Numbered from the stretch's first letter, positions 27,984 to 39,900 are shown. The stretch is DNA of 49,048 nucleotides from Moorena bouillonii PNG (GCF_001942495.1 NZ_MKZS01000001.1:771128-820175), one strand, 5' to 3'. Numbers and translations are program-made. Notes: generated from the letters alone by a model not told the origin.

Positions 27984-28514
27984 ATGGTTGCTAATCCGGA
28001 CTTTGTAACTGAATCGGCTCTTGAACAAGCCCCAGAATTGCAGGAATTGGAAAGTCCTGAAGGCGAACTATACCTGCGGTTTTATCTGCCATCTGGTGAT
28101 GAATTTGCTCTGCCTGCTACTGGTATCAAAGAGGTAATTGACCCTTGTCCTGAACAAATTACTCCTATTCCTAATGCTTCCCCTCTATTGTTGGGGACCT
28201 TCAATCGACGTGGGCGCGTAATTTGGGTCTCAGATCTGGGTCAGTTTCTAGGGGATAAAACGGTTTTAAATACAGACCGTATGGAAATCCCCGTTATTGC
28301 TATTGAAGATCAAGACACTATGCTGGGGTTGGCAGTTCAAAAAATTGTCTGTACAGACTGGCTGGATGTGGAAAAGTTACATATGCCTACCAATGTTGCC
28401 GATAGTATGGCTCCTTTCTTACGCGGTGAGTGGTTGCTAGATATTGAGTCTAATCAGGTTCTGCGACTACTTGATCATGTGGCTATTATACGCTCAGCAA
28501 GGTGGGCAGCCTAA
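27984..28514 (+). CDS. pilI: CheW-type adaptor protein of the pilus chemotaxis operon
   Basis: The CheW domain is clear: RFYLPSGDEFALPATGIKEVIDP, ITPIPNASPLLLGTFNRRGRVIWVSDLGQFLG and TMLGLAVQKIV. CheW links the receptor array to the CheA kinase. The protein has 176 residues from ATG 27984; a TTG at 27975 is a possible alternative start. Its place between CheY and the MCP matches slr1043 (PilI)/HmpC. Confidence 0.9.
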   Translation: MVANPDFVTESALEQAPELQELESPEGELYLRFYLPSGDEFALPATGIKEVIDPCPEQITPIPNASPLLLGTFNRRGRVIWVSDLGQFLGDKTVLNTDRMEIPVIAIEDQDTMLGLAVQKIVCTDWLDVEKLHMPTNVADSMAPFLRGEWLLDIESNQVLRLLDHVAIIRSARWAA

Positions 28515-28592
28515 AACTAATTATTAAAAATTGAACATTAAAAATTAGTGGGATTAATTATTATTAAACATTAAATTAATTTTTAATGCTTC

Positions 28593-28601
28593 GGGAGGAG
28601 G
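28593..28601 (+). promoter_or_regulatory. Strong Shine-Dalgarno of pilJ
   Basis: GGGAGGAGG ends 3 nt before the ATG at 28605, with GGAG at optimal spacing. It follows an AT-rich stretch. Confidence 0.7.
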
Positions 28602-28604
28602 TAA

Positions 28605-31600
28605 ATGGCATCCAGTATAAATTACCCCCAGCAGTATGGGGAAGCCGAAAAAGCCTATATGCAGGGCAAATACCAAGAAGCGGCAACACTCGTTGATCGT
28701 TTGATTGAGTATTTCCCTAATGAACCCAGTGCGTTGCTACTGCGGGGTCATATTTACTGCTATGGTCTACAGCAGTACGATTTGGCTCGGCAACAGTATG
28801 AATCAGTACTCAATCTGACCTCTGAACCAGATTTTGTGAATTATGCCAACAACGGTCTAGAGTACGCCCAGCAATCTACAAATGGTGATCAGGAGGCTGG
28901 GTTATCACCTGATGATGATGTCAATACATCACAGCTAAAACTAGATGATACTGAGGAGTTGAGTGCAGAACCCACAGCAGGAAATTGGCAAGACTTCGCT
29001 GATTTTAATGATATCAGTGAATTTGACCCGGAAAGCTTAAGTTTTGAAAACACAGGGGTTGATGATTTTGCTTCAGAATCAACCTCACCCTTTAACGATT
29101 CTTTTCAAGATTCCACTAGTGATGAAGGCACCATAGATTATCAGTCTTCTTCTAATCTAGACCCCTTTAGTATCGTTAGTGACCTAGAAGAAGACAGTGA
29201 GGATTTAGAGAGTTGGGAAATTGCCTCTGAGGATTTAGAACTCGATGTGAACCCTGTCAGTAGTCAGACTTCTTATAATGGCACAGAAGGACACTTTCCT
29301 GAACTCTCTCAAGAGGAGGGTCTACAAACATTTATGGTGTCTCCTGAAGTTAATTTAGACGAAGATATATCTTATGGTTCAGAAGAGTTAACTAGTGAAT
29401 ATAGCACAGTTGAGTTTAACGTCCTGGCTGAAGAAGAATTAGAATCCCTGCCGGATTACGAGTTTAGCGATATCGAGGAGCAATCAAAGAATTCCTTTGT
29501 TGAAGCTGCAACCCTGTTAATGAATTCAGCAGAGCTTGAGGAGCATTTTTACCCGACTCCAAGTTCTGAGCCTACCGCGACTACCCAAGAAAATTATGCC
29601 AGCACCGAGCAGTCTTTGGAACCTGAGGAACCAACGGGGGATACTCAAGCCTATGCTGACAATCAAGAGGACTTAGAATATCTCAATGATGAGGCGACTG
29701 ACTCTACTGAACCCTATTTATCGGAAAACTATGGCTCGGATGAGCAACTTTTGGACTCAGCTTACGAACAAAATGGGTTCAACTCTCCAAGGCCAAACCA
29801 AATTAATTTGGAATCCTTTGATGATGATTCTTGGACAATGGATGATGTAACGGAATCAGAAGAGGAAATATTGTCAGGAATTGAAGCACATCAAGGGGTA
29901 AAAGAGGGTTTTTTAGATGAGTTTGACCTATTTGATGATGATTTAGATTCAATCCCTGATTTCTCTGTTGATGATCAGCAACCACTGTCCAATGAGAGTG
30001 GTGACAATAGTGATTTTGATGTCTTAAGCAGTACTGGCTCAACACTCGGAAGTACTGGGTCAATGGATATGAACACCAGTGGTGTAAGTGCTGTAGCCAA
30101 TCATGATTATCCGTCAGCCACTGGCAATGAGGAGCTATTTAGCCTTAGTAGTGCCACCGAGCCAATTCCTATTTATAATCCCACTAAAGACATTGACAAA
30201 GAGCTAGTTGTTAGTATTGAGCAAGGTCCACTAGCTCCGATAGAAAACGCTCCTGTCAACCAGAAGAATTGGATGACTGCCTTGATTACTGGCGCGGTCT
30301 CAATGGTGGTGGTAGCGGCGGTTAGTGCTGGAGCTCAATACATGGTTCGAGATGATCCATCCTTCAAAAATCATGTGCGAAATACTGGTATTATGATGAC
30401 CCTAGCCGCTGGTGTTGCCAGTTTTGGTACGACTTTGGCTGTGGGGAATATTACAGCTAGGCAGATTAGACGTAGTACCGAAAACCTGAAAACCCAGTTT
30501 GAAGGAGTCTCTCAGGGTAATCTCAATGCCCATGCTACGATTTATTCCCAGGACGAATTGGGTCAGTTAGCCCATAGTTTCAACCAAATGGCCAGAGTCA
30601 TCTTGACAACGATGACTGAAGCACAACGAAAGGCAGAAGAGCAAGAACAGGCCAAAGAAGACCTCCAACGCCAGGTAATTCGATTGCTTGATGATGTGGA
30701 AGGGGCAGCACGAGGGGATTTAACCGTACAAGCAGAGGTAACTGCTGATGTTTTGGGGGCAGTTGCTGATTCCTTCAACCTGACCATTCAAAACCTACGG
30801 GAAATTGTACAACAAGTCAAGCAGGCAGTCCGTCAGGTGACCAAATGTTCCACCGATAGTGAGTCCTTTGCCCGTAGTTTGTCTTCTGATGCTTTACGGC
30901 AAGCTGAGGAACTGGCCGTAACCCTGAACTCTGTACAAGTGATGACCGATGCTATTCAGCGGGTGGCAGAAAGTGCACGAGAAGCTGAGGAAGTTGCACG
31001 CTCAGCCTCGGCTACCGCTCTCAAAGGTGGTGAGGCTGTGGAGCGCACTGTGGCAGGAATTTTGCAAATTCGTGAAACAGTAGCAGAAACGACTCGTAAA
31101 GTCAAGCGTTTGGCAGAATCTTCCCAGGAAATTTCTAAAATTGTTACATCGATTTCTACCATTGCCTCCCGAACGAATTTGTTAGCACTCAATGCTAGTA
31201 TTGAGGCGGCAAGAGCTGGAGAAGCTGGTCGAGGCTTTGCTGTTGTTGCAGATGAGGTACGACAGCTCGCTGATAAGTCAGCCAAAGCACTCAAGGATAT
31301 TGAACATATTGTGTTGCAAATCCAGAGTGAAACTGGTTCAGTGATGACCGCTATGGAAGAAGGCACCCAACAGGTGATTGAAGGTACTAAACGAGCAGAA
31401 CAAGCCAAGCGATCGCTCGAAGATATTGTGCAAGTGGCAAACCGGATCGATGCTTTAGTACGTGCCATCACTGCGGATACTATCGAGCAAACTGAAACAT
31501 CCCGTGCTGTTGCCCAAGTGATGCAATCCGTTGAGTTAACCGCTCAAGAAACCTCCCAAGAAGCCCAAAGGGTTTCTGGAGCTTTGCAAAACCTGGTCGG

Positions 31601-31664
31601 TGTGGCGGGAGAGTTGCGGACATTTGTTGAGCGTTTCCGTGTGGAAGCGAATGATGGGAAATGA
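28605..31664 (+). CDS. pilJ: Methyl-accepting chemotaxis protein of the pilus system
   Basis: Residues 1-90 form a TPR-like pair ([30 protein letters not shown]). An acidic, Ser/Glu/Asp-rich linker of more than 400 residues follows. Two membrane helices (about 555-578 and 593-614) are joined by only about 15 residues, so there is no periplasmic sensor domain. HAMP-type segments follow ([21 protein letters not shown]). The signalling hairpin tip is [32 protein letters not shown]. The order matches slr1044 (PilJ)/HmpD. Sensing is probably cytosolic or through the membrane helices. The 3' end is 7 bp from the MlaE gene, suggesting co-transcription. Confidence 0.93.
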   Translation: MASSINYPQQYGEAEKAYMQGKYQEAATLVDRLIEYFPNEPSALLLRGHIYCYGLQQYDLARQQYESVLNLTSEPDFVNYANNGLEYAQQSTNGDQEAGLSPDDDVNTSQLKLDDTEELSAEPTAGNWQDFADFNDISEFDPESLSFENTGVDDFASESTSPFNDSFQDSTSDEGTIDYQSSSNLDPFSIVSDLEEDSEDLESWEIASEDLELDVNPVSSQTSYNGTEGHFPELSQEEGLQTFMVSPEVNLDEDISYGSEELTSEYSTVEFNVLAEEELESLPDYEFSDIEEQSKNSFVEAATLLMNSAELEEHFYPTPSSEPTATTQENYASTEQSLEPEEPTGDTQAYADNQEDLEYLNDEATDSTEPYLSENYGSDEQLLDSAYEQNGFNSPRPNQINLESFDDDSWTMDDVTESEEEILSGIEAHQGVKEGFLDEFDLFDDDLDSIPDFSVDDQQPLSNESGDNSDFDVLSSTGSTLGSTGSMDMNTSGVSAVANHDYPSATGNEELFSLSSATEPIPIYNPTKDIDKELVVSIEQGPLAPIENAPVNQKNWMTALITGAVSMVVVAAVSAGAQYMVRDDPSFKNHVRNTGIMMTLAAGVASFGTTLAVGNITARQIRRSTENLKTQFEGVSQGNLNAHATIYSQDELGQLAHSFNQMARVILTTMTEAQRKAEEQEQAKEDLQRQVIRLLDDVEGAARGDLTVQAEVTADVLGAVADSFNLTIQNLREIVQQVKQAVRQVTKCSTDSESFARSLSSDALRQAEELAVTLNSVQVMTDAIQRVAESAREAEEVARSASATALKGGEAVERTVAGILQIRETVAETTRKVKRLAESSQEISKIVTSISTIASRTNLLALNASIEAARAGEAGRGFAVVADEVRQLADKSAKALKDIEHIVLQIQSETGSVMTAMEEGTQQVIEGTKRAEQAKRSLEDIVQVANRIDALVRAITADTIEQTETSRAVAQVMQSVELTAQETSQEAQRVSGALQNLVGVAGELRTFVERFRVEANDGK

Positions 31665-31671
31665 TTGATTA

Positions 31672-32454
31672 ATGGCTAAAACTTCCAGCCTCGGGTTATG
31701 GAGTCAGCGTTTACTGGCGGCGATTTTCTTAGCTGGGCAAGTGATACTTCATCTACTGACTGGGAAGATTCACCGCCGCAATACTATCGAGCAAATGGTA
31801 ACCGTTGGACCAGAGTCTCTGATAATTGCTCTGCTCACTGCTACTGTAATTGGTATGGTGTTTACCATTCAGGTAACACGAGAGTTCATTAATTTTGGTG
31901 CCACCAATGCCATTGGGGGAGTCTTGGCTCTGGCTTTGGCTAGGGAATTGGCTCCGGTTTTGACTGCTGTGGTTTTAGCAGGACGAGTTGGCTCGGCATT
32001 TGCTGCTGAAATTGGTACGATGCGCGTTTCAGAGCAAATTGATGCTTTGTATATGCTCAAGACTGACCCGATTGATTACTTAGTGATTCCTCGAGTTATT
32101 GCTTGTTGTCTGATGCTGCCAGTGTTGACGATTCTCGCCATTGTGACTGGTATGGTAGGAGGAGTAGTCCTGGCTCAGAATATTTATGGTATTCCCCAGT
32201 CTGTGTTTCTTGATTCCGCTCGTAACTTCCTAGGAATTTGGGACTTGTTCTCTGCTGCTATTAAATCTGTAGTGTTTGGGCTGTTAATTTCTGTGATTGG
32301 TTGTAGCTGGGGGTTAACCACGACAGGAGGTGCTAAGGGTGTAGGTCAATCTACCACCACTGCTGTGGTTACTGCTTTGCTGGCAATTTTTATTAGCAAC
32401 TTTTTCTTATCATGGTTGATGTTCCAAGGCATGGGTAGTGCGGTAATTAGCTAA
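31672..32454 (+). CDS. mlaE: MlaE-family ABC transporter permease (Slr1045-like)
   Basis: The 260 residues have about five membrane helices and MlaE-family sequence (GMVFTIQVTREFINFGA; LAPVLTAVVLAGRVGSAFAAEIGTMRVSEQIDALYML). MlaE permeases move phospholipids between the inner and outer membranes together with an MCE protein and an ATPase, neither of which is in the window. The gene follows pilJ by 7 bp, as slr1045 follows slr1044 in Synechocystis. Why a lipid transporter is linked to pilus signalling is not clear. Confidence 0.93.
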   Translation: MAKTSSLGLWSQRLLAAIFLAGQVILHLLTGKIHRRNTIEQMVTVGPESLIIALLTATVIGMVFTIQVTREFINFGATNAIGGVLALALARELAPVLTAVVLAGRVGSAFAAEIGTMRVSEQIDALYMLKTDPIDYLVIPRVIACCLMLPVLTILAIVTGMVGGVVLAQNIYGIPQSVFLDSARNFLGIWDLFSAAIKSVVFGLLISVIGCSWGLTTTGGAKGVGQSTTTAVVTALLAIFISNFFLSWLMFQGMGSAVIS

Positions 32455-32722
32455 ATCAGCTAAATCGGTTGTTGATCGTTAATTGTTAATTGCCCAAAAG
32501 CAATGAGTTAACAGACACTCACAAACCAGTAATCTTTCCTCAAGGTCTGTAGCTGTTGAAAATTCCATAAAACCTGACCTGATCAGGATTAATCCACAGA
32601 TCAGTTAATTTAAAATAGAGCAATCGACCGCTACAGGAAGGGCGATTCCTTTTCCTTTCCGAAACTTCCCATAGCTCCACTTAACCCTATTGTCCACACT
32701 GTTCAGTTCTACAACTTCACTA

Positions 32723-35332
32723 ATGTCCCAGTCGTATTTTGATACCGAAAGCAAAACTCACAAGTCCTTTGAATTACCCGGTGCTAGACCCCAATACAAT
32801 CCTGACCGCCCAGGACAAGTGGAGCATATTTTCCTGGATTTAACTCTGGATATCCCCCTCGAAAGGGTTAGCGGTACCTGCACTATCACCCTCAACCCAA
32901 TACGCGGCATTAAACAGCTAGTACTTGATGCGGTCAACTTGACTATCGCTTCAGTGCAGGTTGACCAAATCCCCCAACCCTTTGACTATGATGGGGAACA
33001 ACTAAAGATTCAGCTACTTAACCCGGTTGTTGTTGGAAAAGCGATTAAGATTGCGATCGCATACAGTGTAGACAACCCCCAGCGGGGTATTTACTTCATT
33101 CATCCAAACCAACACTACCCCAACAAACCCACCCAAGTTTGGACCCAAGGAGAAGATGAAGACTCTCGCTTCTGGTTCCCTTGTTTCGATTATCCTGGTC
33201 AACTTGCTACCTCCGAAATCCGGGTTAGAGTGCCAAAACCCCTGATTGCTATCTCCAACGGGGAACTAATTGCTACAGAAGAAGACGGGGATGAAACCAT
33301 ATACCATTGGCGGCAACAGGAAGTTCATCCCACTTACCTGATGACTCTAGCAGTAGGGGACTTTGCGGAAATTCAGGATGAATGGCAGGGCAAACCAGTC
33401 AACTACTACGTGGAGAAGGGGCGAGAGGAGGATGCTCGCCGCAGCATGGGCAAAACCCCTGGAATGATAGAGTTCTTGAGTGAAACCTTTGGCTATCCCT
33501 ACCCCTATCCGAAATACGCCCAAGTCTGTGTAGATGACTTCATCTTTGGTGGTATGGAAAACACCTCCACCACTCTGCTAACAGACCGTTGCTTGCTCGA
33601 TGAACGAGCAGCTATCGATAACCAACGGACTGAAAGCCTTGTGGTTCATGAACTCGCTCATCAGTGGTTTGGGGACTTAGTGGTGATTAAACACTGGTCC
33701 CATGCCTGGATTAAGGAAGGGATGGCATCCTACACAGAAGTATTTTGGACCGAACATGAGTATGGTAAAGATGATGCTGCCTACTACCTACTCAATGAAG
33801 CACGCAGTTATATCTCAGAAGATAGTTCTCGTTACCGCCGCCCCATGGTGACCAATGTCTATCGAGAAGCTATTGAACTCTACGATAGGCACCTTTATGA
33901 AAAAGGTGCTTGCGTCTATCATATGATTTGGGCAGAGTTAGGGGAAGACTTGTTCTGGAAAGCAATCCAAACCTTTGTTCAAGATAACGCTCACAAAACC
34001 GTAGAAACCATTGACCTGCTAAGGGCGATTGAAAAAGCTACCGGTCGTAATCTGTTGTTCCTATTTGACCAGTACGTCTTCCGGGGCGGTCATCCTGAAT
34101 ACAAAGTTGCCTATTCCTGGGATGGGGATAGCCAGTTGGCTAAACTTACAGTAACCCAAACTCAGGCAAAAGATAGTAACACCGGTAGCGATAGTGAGCT
34201 ATTTGACCTGAAAATCCCGATTGCCTTTGGTTACACCAAGCTCGAAGACGATTCTCCTGTGAAAACGTCTAATGAAACCTGTCTACAGACATTTACAGTC
34301 AGGGTTCATCAACGGGAACAAAGTTTCTATTTCCCACTGGAGAAAAAACCTAACTTGATTAGCTTCGACCATGGGAATAATTATCTCAAAACCGTTTCCC
34401 TAGAATATCCAATAGCCGAACTCAAAGCCCAGCTGAAATTTGACCCAGACCCCATCTCCCGTATCTATGCAGGAAAAGCCTTGGCGAAAAAGGGAGGATT
34501 AGAAGCAGTAAAAGCCTTGTCTGATGCCCTAAAGAGTGATTCATTCTGGGGTGTTCGTTTAGAAATAGCCAAACAATTAGCTAAGGTAAAACTAGATCAA
34601 GCCGAAGCCGCCTTAATTGTTGGCTTGTCCGACTCAAATCCCCGTGTGCGTCGTGCCGTTGTCCAAGCCTTGGGTGAAGTGAAGACTCCAGAAAGCTACA
34701 ATGCTCTCAAGCAATTACTAGAAAAAGGGGATGCCAGCTACTACGTAGAAGCCTTAGCAGCCAGGTCACTTGGGGGAATGGTTTCGGCAAGCCTTAAGGA
34801 TAGAGAAGATGAAGTCATCCAATTGCTGAAAAAAGTACTCCAAGAACGGAGTGGTTGGAATGAAGTAGTACGTGGCGGTGTCATTGCTGGCTTAAGTCAA
34901 ATTAAATCCTCACCCATTGCCCTAGACGTAATTTTAGAATATACCACTCCTGGCATACCTCAACCCCTTCGTCTAGCAGCGATTCGAGCTTTAGGAGACA
35001 TTTCTAAAGGTCAGAGTCCCAATAAAATAGAGTCGATCCTGGAGCAATTAGAAGAAATGTCCCGTGAAACCTTCTATTTGACTCAAGTGACCATAGTTCG
35101 GGCTCTAGGAAAAATGGAAACCCCAAAAGCCATGGATATTTTGCGATCGCTTTTAGAGCATACGCCTGATGGGCGAATTCGTCGGATTGCCGAAGAAGCC
35201 ATTCAGAAAGTTCAGAAAACCATTGGCTCTGACAAAGCCATTAAACAGCTAAGAGAGGAACTTAACAAACTCAAAAAAGATAATCAGGAACTCAAAAGCC
35301 GCCTGGAAAACTTGGAAGCTAAATCTAATTAA
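32723..35332 (+). CDS. M1-family zinc aminopeptidase with C-terminal HEAT repeats
   Basis: The exopeptidase motif GGMEN and the zinc motif H309-E-L-A-H313-x18-E332 are intact, so the enzyme should remove N-terminal amino acids from peptides. The catalytic part covers residues 20-450. From about residue 575 there are HEAT-type repeats (DPDPISRIYAGKALAKKGG; DSNPRVRRAVVQALGEV; GRIRRIAEEAIQ), and a short coiled coil ends the protein. It has no signal peptide and is probably cytosolic. I chose the ATG at 32723 (MSQSYFDTES) over the TTG at 32690. It is longer than the E. coli-type core because of the HEAT part, as in other cyanobacterial members. Confidence 0.93.
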   Translation: MSQSYFDTESKTHKSFELPGARPQYNPDRPGQVEHIFLDLTLDIPLERVSGTCTITLNPIRGIKQLVLDAVNLTIASVQVDQIPQPFDYDGEQLKIQLLNPVVVGKAIKIAIAYSVDNPQRGIYFIHPNQHYPNKPTQVWTQGEDEDSRFWFPCFDYPGQLATSEIRVRVPKPLIAISNGELIATEEDGDETIYHWRQQEVHPTYLMTLAVGDFAEIQDEWQGKPVNYYVEKGREEDARRSMGKTPGMIEFLSETFGYPYPYPKYAQVCVDDFIFGGMENTSTTLLTDRCLLDERAAIDNQRTESLVVHELAHQWFGDLVVIKHWSHAWIKEGMASYTEVFWTEHEYGKDDAAYYLLNEARSYISEDSSRYRRPMVTNVYREAIELYDRHLYEKGACVYHMIWAELGEDLFWKAIQTFVQDNAHKTVETIDLLRAIEKATGRNLLFLFDQYVFRGGHPEYKVAYSWDGDSQLAKLTVTQTQAKDSNTGSDSELFDLKIPIAFGYTKLEDDSPVKTSNETCLQTFTVRVHQREQSFYFPLEKKPNLISFDHGNNYLKTVSLEYPIAELKAQLKFDPDPISRIYAGKALAKKGGLEAVKALSDALKSDSFWGVRLEIAKQLAKVKLDQAEAALIVGLSDSNPRVRRAVVQALGEVKTPESYNALKQLLEKGDASYYVEALAARSLGGMVSASLKDREDEVIQLLKKVLQERSGWNEVVRGGVIAGLSQIKSSPIALDVILEYTTPGIPQPLRLAAIRALGDISKGQSPNKIESILEQLEEMSRETFYLTQVTIVRALGKMETPKAMDILRSLLEHTPDGRIRRIAEEAIQKVQKTIGSDKAIKQLREELNKLKKDNQELKSRLENLEAKSN

Positions 35333-35341
35333 GATTGATAA

Positions 35342-36415
35342 TTAAATTTCTACAGTGAACACTGACCCTGATGGTTGATTATTTTCTACAAATATTCTAC
35401 CACCATGGGCTTCAACTGCCATTTTACAAAAAGTTAATCCCAGACCAGTTTGAGAAATTCCAGTCATTAAATTTCCCACATCGTATTTATCAAAAATACG
35501 TTTTCGCAATTCTTCTTCAATCCCAGGCCCAGAATCAGCAATGCGAATTATAGCTTGGGGTTTGGGATCTACTGGATAATCTACTTGCAGTAGAATTTTA
35601 CTTTGTGAAGGAGAAAATTTGATGGCATTTGAGAGCAAGTTATCTAAGACACGGCGAATTAAATTGGCATCAATTAAAAGAGTCTTACTGGATTCTGGTA
35701 GCTCGCTAACTAGCTGAATGTTTTTCTCGTGAGCAATGGCTTGGAAATCTAAGACTACCTCTTGTTCGAGTGCATTGAGATCCACGAAGTCTCTATGAAG
35801 CGTAAGTTTTCCCGATTGTAACTTCGCCATCATCAATAAGTTATCCGTCATTGAGCGCAGCTGGAGAGCTGACTTCAAGATTTGTTCAGTCTTTCTTTGC
35901 TGTTTTTTTTCAAGTTCAGTTTGCTGCAAAATCTCACAAGATATGATAATATTAGCCAAAGGATGCCTCAAATCATGCACGATCATATGAGACATATCTT
36001 CCCTCAGCTGTAGAGTAGCAGCTAGCTGATCATGTTGTTTTTTAATCCGCAACATCGAACGCACTCTAGACCGCAGTTCGAGTCCACTAACAGGTTTACC
36101 TAGGAAATCATCAGCTCCTGCATCCAGGCATCGGGCAAGATCTTCCTTAGAATTCAGAGCCGTTACGATAATAATTGGGATATGGTGCCAGTTTGGGTGA
36201 GACTTGATCCGATGGCAAACCTCTATACCATCAAGTTCTGGCATCATCACGTCCAATAAGATTACGTCCGGCTGAATTTCCTCTAGACGGTTCAATGCCT
36301 CTTCACCACAAGAGGCATAGCTCAAGTTGTAACCTTCCTTGAACAGTAGAGCCTCAATGACATCAAACCCACAGGGTTCATCATCAACTACTAGTATAGA
36401 GTTTTGACTATTCAT
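35342..36415 (-). CDS. Hybrid response regulator/histidine kinase (REC-HisKA-HATPase)
   Basis: The N-terminal receiver starts ILVVDDEP, with the phospho-acceptor Asp in VILLDVMMPELDG and Lys in FLGKPVSG. HisKA has its phospho-His in MIVHDLRHPLANI, and the ATPase has the N box LRRVLDNLLSNAIKF and the G box ADSGPGIEEELRKRIF. It has no membrane segment, so it is cytosolic. The start is the ATG at 36415 (MNSQNSILV), preceded by AAAGGG. The next gene on the strand is the large hybrid kinase, 497 bp upstream; they may act together, but no operon is evident. Confidence 0.9.
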   Translation of the reverse strand: MNSQNSILVVDDEPCGFDVIEALLFKEGYNLSYASCGEEALNRLEEIQPDVILLDVMMPELDGIEVCHRIKSHPNWHHIPIIIVTALNSKEDLARCLDAGADDFLGKPVSGLELRSRVRSMLRIKKQHDQLAATLQLREDMSHMIVHDLRHPLANIIISCEILQQTELEKKQQRKTEQILKSALQLRSMTDNLLMMAKLQSGKLTLHRDFVDLNALEQEVVLDFQAIAHEKNIQLVSELPESSKTLLIDANLIRRVLDNLLSNAIKFSPSQSKILLQVDYPVDPKPQAIIRIADSGPGIEEELRKRIFDKYDVGNLMTGISQTGLGLTFCKMAVEAHGGRIFVENNQPSGSVFTVEI

Positions 36416-36517
36416 CAATAACACCCTTTATGCGCTTGAATAGTTGATCATATTAAATACAGATGTTTGGGATTGATTTTGGTTAATATCCATTAATATA
36501 TAGCAAGTCTTATACCC

Positions 36518-36643
36518 ATGAGGTACAAATCTCTGGTTTTTAGGGACTTCGGAGCAGGGACTTCGGAGCAGGGACTTCGGAGCAGGGAAGAGGGAAGAGG
36601 GAAGAGGGAAGAGGGAAGAGGGAAAAAATAATGTGTACCTCAT
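36518..36643. repeat. Inverted-repeat element holding 14-bp and 7-bp tandem repeats
   Basis: ATGAGGTACA (36518-36527) and TGTACCTCAT (36634-36643) are exact reverse complements bounding the element. Inside are three GGGACTTCGGAGCA units (36543-36584) and then five GGGAAGA units (36585-36619). The space between the two kinase genes holds no convincing gene. Confidence 0.8.
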
Positions 36644-36912
36644 AGCTATGAGAAACGCTATAGCGTTTTTAAATAGGTTGTAAACACAGTTATGGCAGAA
36701 ATTGGCAAGCCTAAAATACGCAAAAGGCAATATAAGAAAGAGATCTAGAGTTTTATTGAACAATCAAAAAAGACCTCCCAGGTTTACATTTCATTTATAA
36801 ACGCTATATACTATTAATTTATATACCAACCATGGATTAGTAGGTTTAAACCTACTTGGAACTGATAACTTAATGATTAATCACGCTAATCACGAATAAC
36901 TAATGCAAATAA

Positions 36913-39900
36913 CTAATTACTAACTAATTGCAAATCCTTAACCTCTACATGAACATACTTTTGAATAGTACTGACTAAGTTCTTAAGACTCACTGGTTTA
37001 GAGATGTATTCGTCCGCGCCAGCCCCTAGGCATTTCTCCTTATCTCCTGGCATCGCCAGTGCTGTTACGGCAATAATGGGAATAACCCTCGTTTCCTGAT
37101 TGTCTCGAATTCGCTTAATCGCTTCAATACCGTCCATATCTGGCATCTGAATATCCATCATAATCAGCTGTGGGTGATACTCTTTAGCTTGGCTAATCGC
37201 TTCCCAGCCATTCTTGGCTAATATCAACCGATAGCCTTTGTTGAGCAAGTAATCCCAAATCGTCTTAATGTTAGTTTCATTATCCTCTGCAATTAAGATT
37301 AACGGTGACTCTGGAGCTTTGTGAGGCGTAACCATCAGAGCAGTTTCGCCATGCTTGACTGACTCTGGTGTTTCTAAAGGACCCAAAATTTTGCTAATTG
37401 TTGAGCGCAACAGTTGGCGGGAAACGGGTTTAACCAGATATTCAGACGCACCCATCTCCAACGCTTGCGATCGCTCATCCACTACAGAAAGAATAATCAC
37501 TGGGATGTGTTCGGTTTGGGGATGAGCTTTTAGCTGAGCCAAAACCTTCCAGCCAGACACCTTCGGCAATTGCAAATCTAGGATAATCACCCCTGGGTTG
37601 ACCTGTATAACCTGCTCGAGAGCACCTTCTCCTTCAGGGTAAGTCAAGGTTTGTAGCCCTATTTCCCTGATATAGCGAGAAATCACTTCAGCTGCAGTAA
37701 TAGAGTCTTCGATGATCAGCACTTGGGGATTGGAGATGCCAGATTGAGTAAATTGGCTTAGCTGTTCCAAATCACTGTGGTATTCTCCGTTTGCCTGACC
37801 GCTTTGTTTGATCGGCAGAGTTACTGTGAAGCAACTACCTTGACCCACTTCACTCTCGACATCTACCCTACCCCCGTGAATTTCTATGGTTCGTTGCACC
37901 AAAGCCAAACCCAATCCTGTACCGGCGTAGCGACGAGACAGACGGCTGTCAATTTGGACGAAGGATTGGAATAACTTACGCATATTTTCTTGAGCAATGC
38001 CAATACCAGTATCAATGACACTAAAACAAATAGTGTTTCTCAATAAGTCTTCCTCAGCTTTTAAAATAACGCTTCCTCCGGTTGGGGTAAACTTCACAGC
38101 ATTGCTGAGCAAATTGATCAGGACTTGTCGGATACGTCGCTCATCCACTTCTATTTCCCATAGCCTCTCAGTTACCTGAGAAGTCAGCTTAATATTTTTG
38201 TGATGGGCTTGGTTTCTAACAAACATCAAGCTGGAATTGCAGAGTTTTTGGAGGGAAACAGCACCGATGTGGAGTTCCATCTTCCCAGATTCAATTTTGG
38301 CAAGGTCAAGCAGATCATTGATTAGTTCTAGCAAATGTTGACCACTGCCCTGAATTGTGCTGAGAGACTTACGCTGCCTATCTGTAATTGAACCATACAC
38401 TTCCTCTTGCAAAGCTTCTGATAAACCAAGAATGGCGTTGAGGGGAGTACGTAATTCATGACTCATGCTAGCCAGAAACTCGTCTTTGAGACGAGTAGCC
38501 CGTTCTAACTGGGCATTAGCCAGAGCCAGTCTTTGATGATTTTGCCGCATCTGCTCTTCAGCATTTTTACGCTCTGTAATATCTCGACAGACACGGATTA
38601 AACCACCATCCTCAAGTAATGTTAGAGAAAATTCCTCAGCAAATGTGCTACCATTCTTGCGCACAGCCGTAGCTTCTCCACTCCATTTTCCTGTTTTAAA
38701 CAATTGGGGAAAAACTGACTTCTCAATACGCTCAATTTCTTCTGGCGGATAAATCATATGCCATTGTTGACCCACCAGTTGATCCGGTTTAGTGTAGCCA
38801 AACAATTCCAGGTGAGTCTGATTGAGGTAAAAGTATTCACCTGCTGGATTAACTAATGCTATGCCATCAGTAGCTGCTTCGAGAGCTGTTAACTGACTTT
38901 TGAGAGCTTCTTCTGCTTTTTTACGCTCTGAAATATCGGTGTGAGAACCTGCTATGCGATAAGGCTTAGCTGTTTTATCCCACAGCGCCGCTCCACGAGT
39001 CAGCAGCCAACGGTAGGTGCCATCTTTGTGTAAAGCACGGAACTCTTCTTGATACTGAAAAAGCTTGCCCTCTAGATAATTATTAAAACTCAGTAAGGTT
39101 TGCTCTAGGTCGTCTGGGTGAATAATCTCTGTCCAGGATTCAAACGTATTGCTAATTTCATCATCTTCATACCCCAACATACTCTTCCAACGAGGGGATA
39201 AATACATTTCACCAGTTTGGAGATTGCAATCCCAAATCCCGTCGTTGACTCCTTCTACAGCTAAGGCAAATCGCTCTTTACTATCCCGAAGTTCCTGCTG
39301 AGCCTGTTTTCGTTGTTCTTCTACACCAATAGCACTGGCAATCAGGTTCAGCAGTTGTTTGTCTTCTGTACTTGGTTCTACCTGCTGCTGATACAAAACA
39401 CACAGGGAACCCATTACCTTTTTGTTCCATTTGACTGCAATACCGATGTAAGTACACAAATTATAAGCTGTAATGTTGGGATCAGTTTGAGCATAAGCTG
39501 TATTCTGAAGATCCTGCTTGACAACTGACTCATCAGTTCCTTCTCTAATAACGTCGTAGCAAATACGTCCTTTTGCGCTATCCATAGTCGGGTAATCTGG
39601 CGGGACTTGCCACTGTCCTAATGTCACCAGTTGATTGTATTCCAGGCAATTATAGAGAGCAAAACTAGCATTGAGTAATTGCCCACAAACGGCTACCAGA
39701 TGATTAATATTTTTGTCGGGATTGCTACCAAAATTAAGAAAGCATTCATTAAGTTTCTCCAGTCGGTCTTCAAATTGCTTCCGATGAGTCAAGTCTCGAA
39801 TAACCCCTACAATATAGGGATTATTTTTAGAATCGAAGAAACGAGTTTTCTTGGTAGAAATGAAATGAAGGATACCTTTAGCATCAGTAAAGTATTCTTC

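Noticed and set aside
36428-36763. 111-codon minus-strand ORF
   Set aside because: Most of it is read from the tandem repeat block (SSLFPLPSSLFPAP...) and the rest shows no domain; it looks like spacer.
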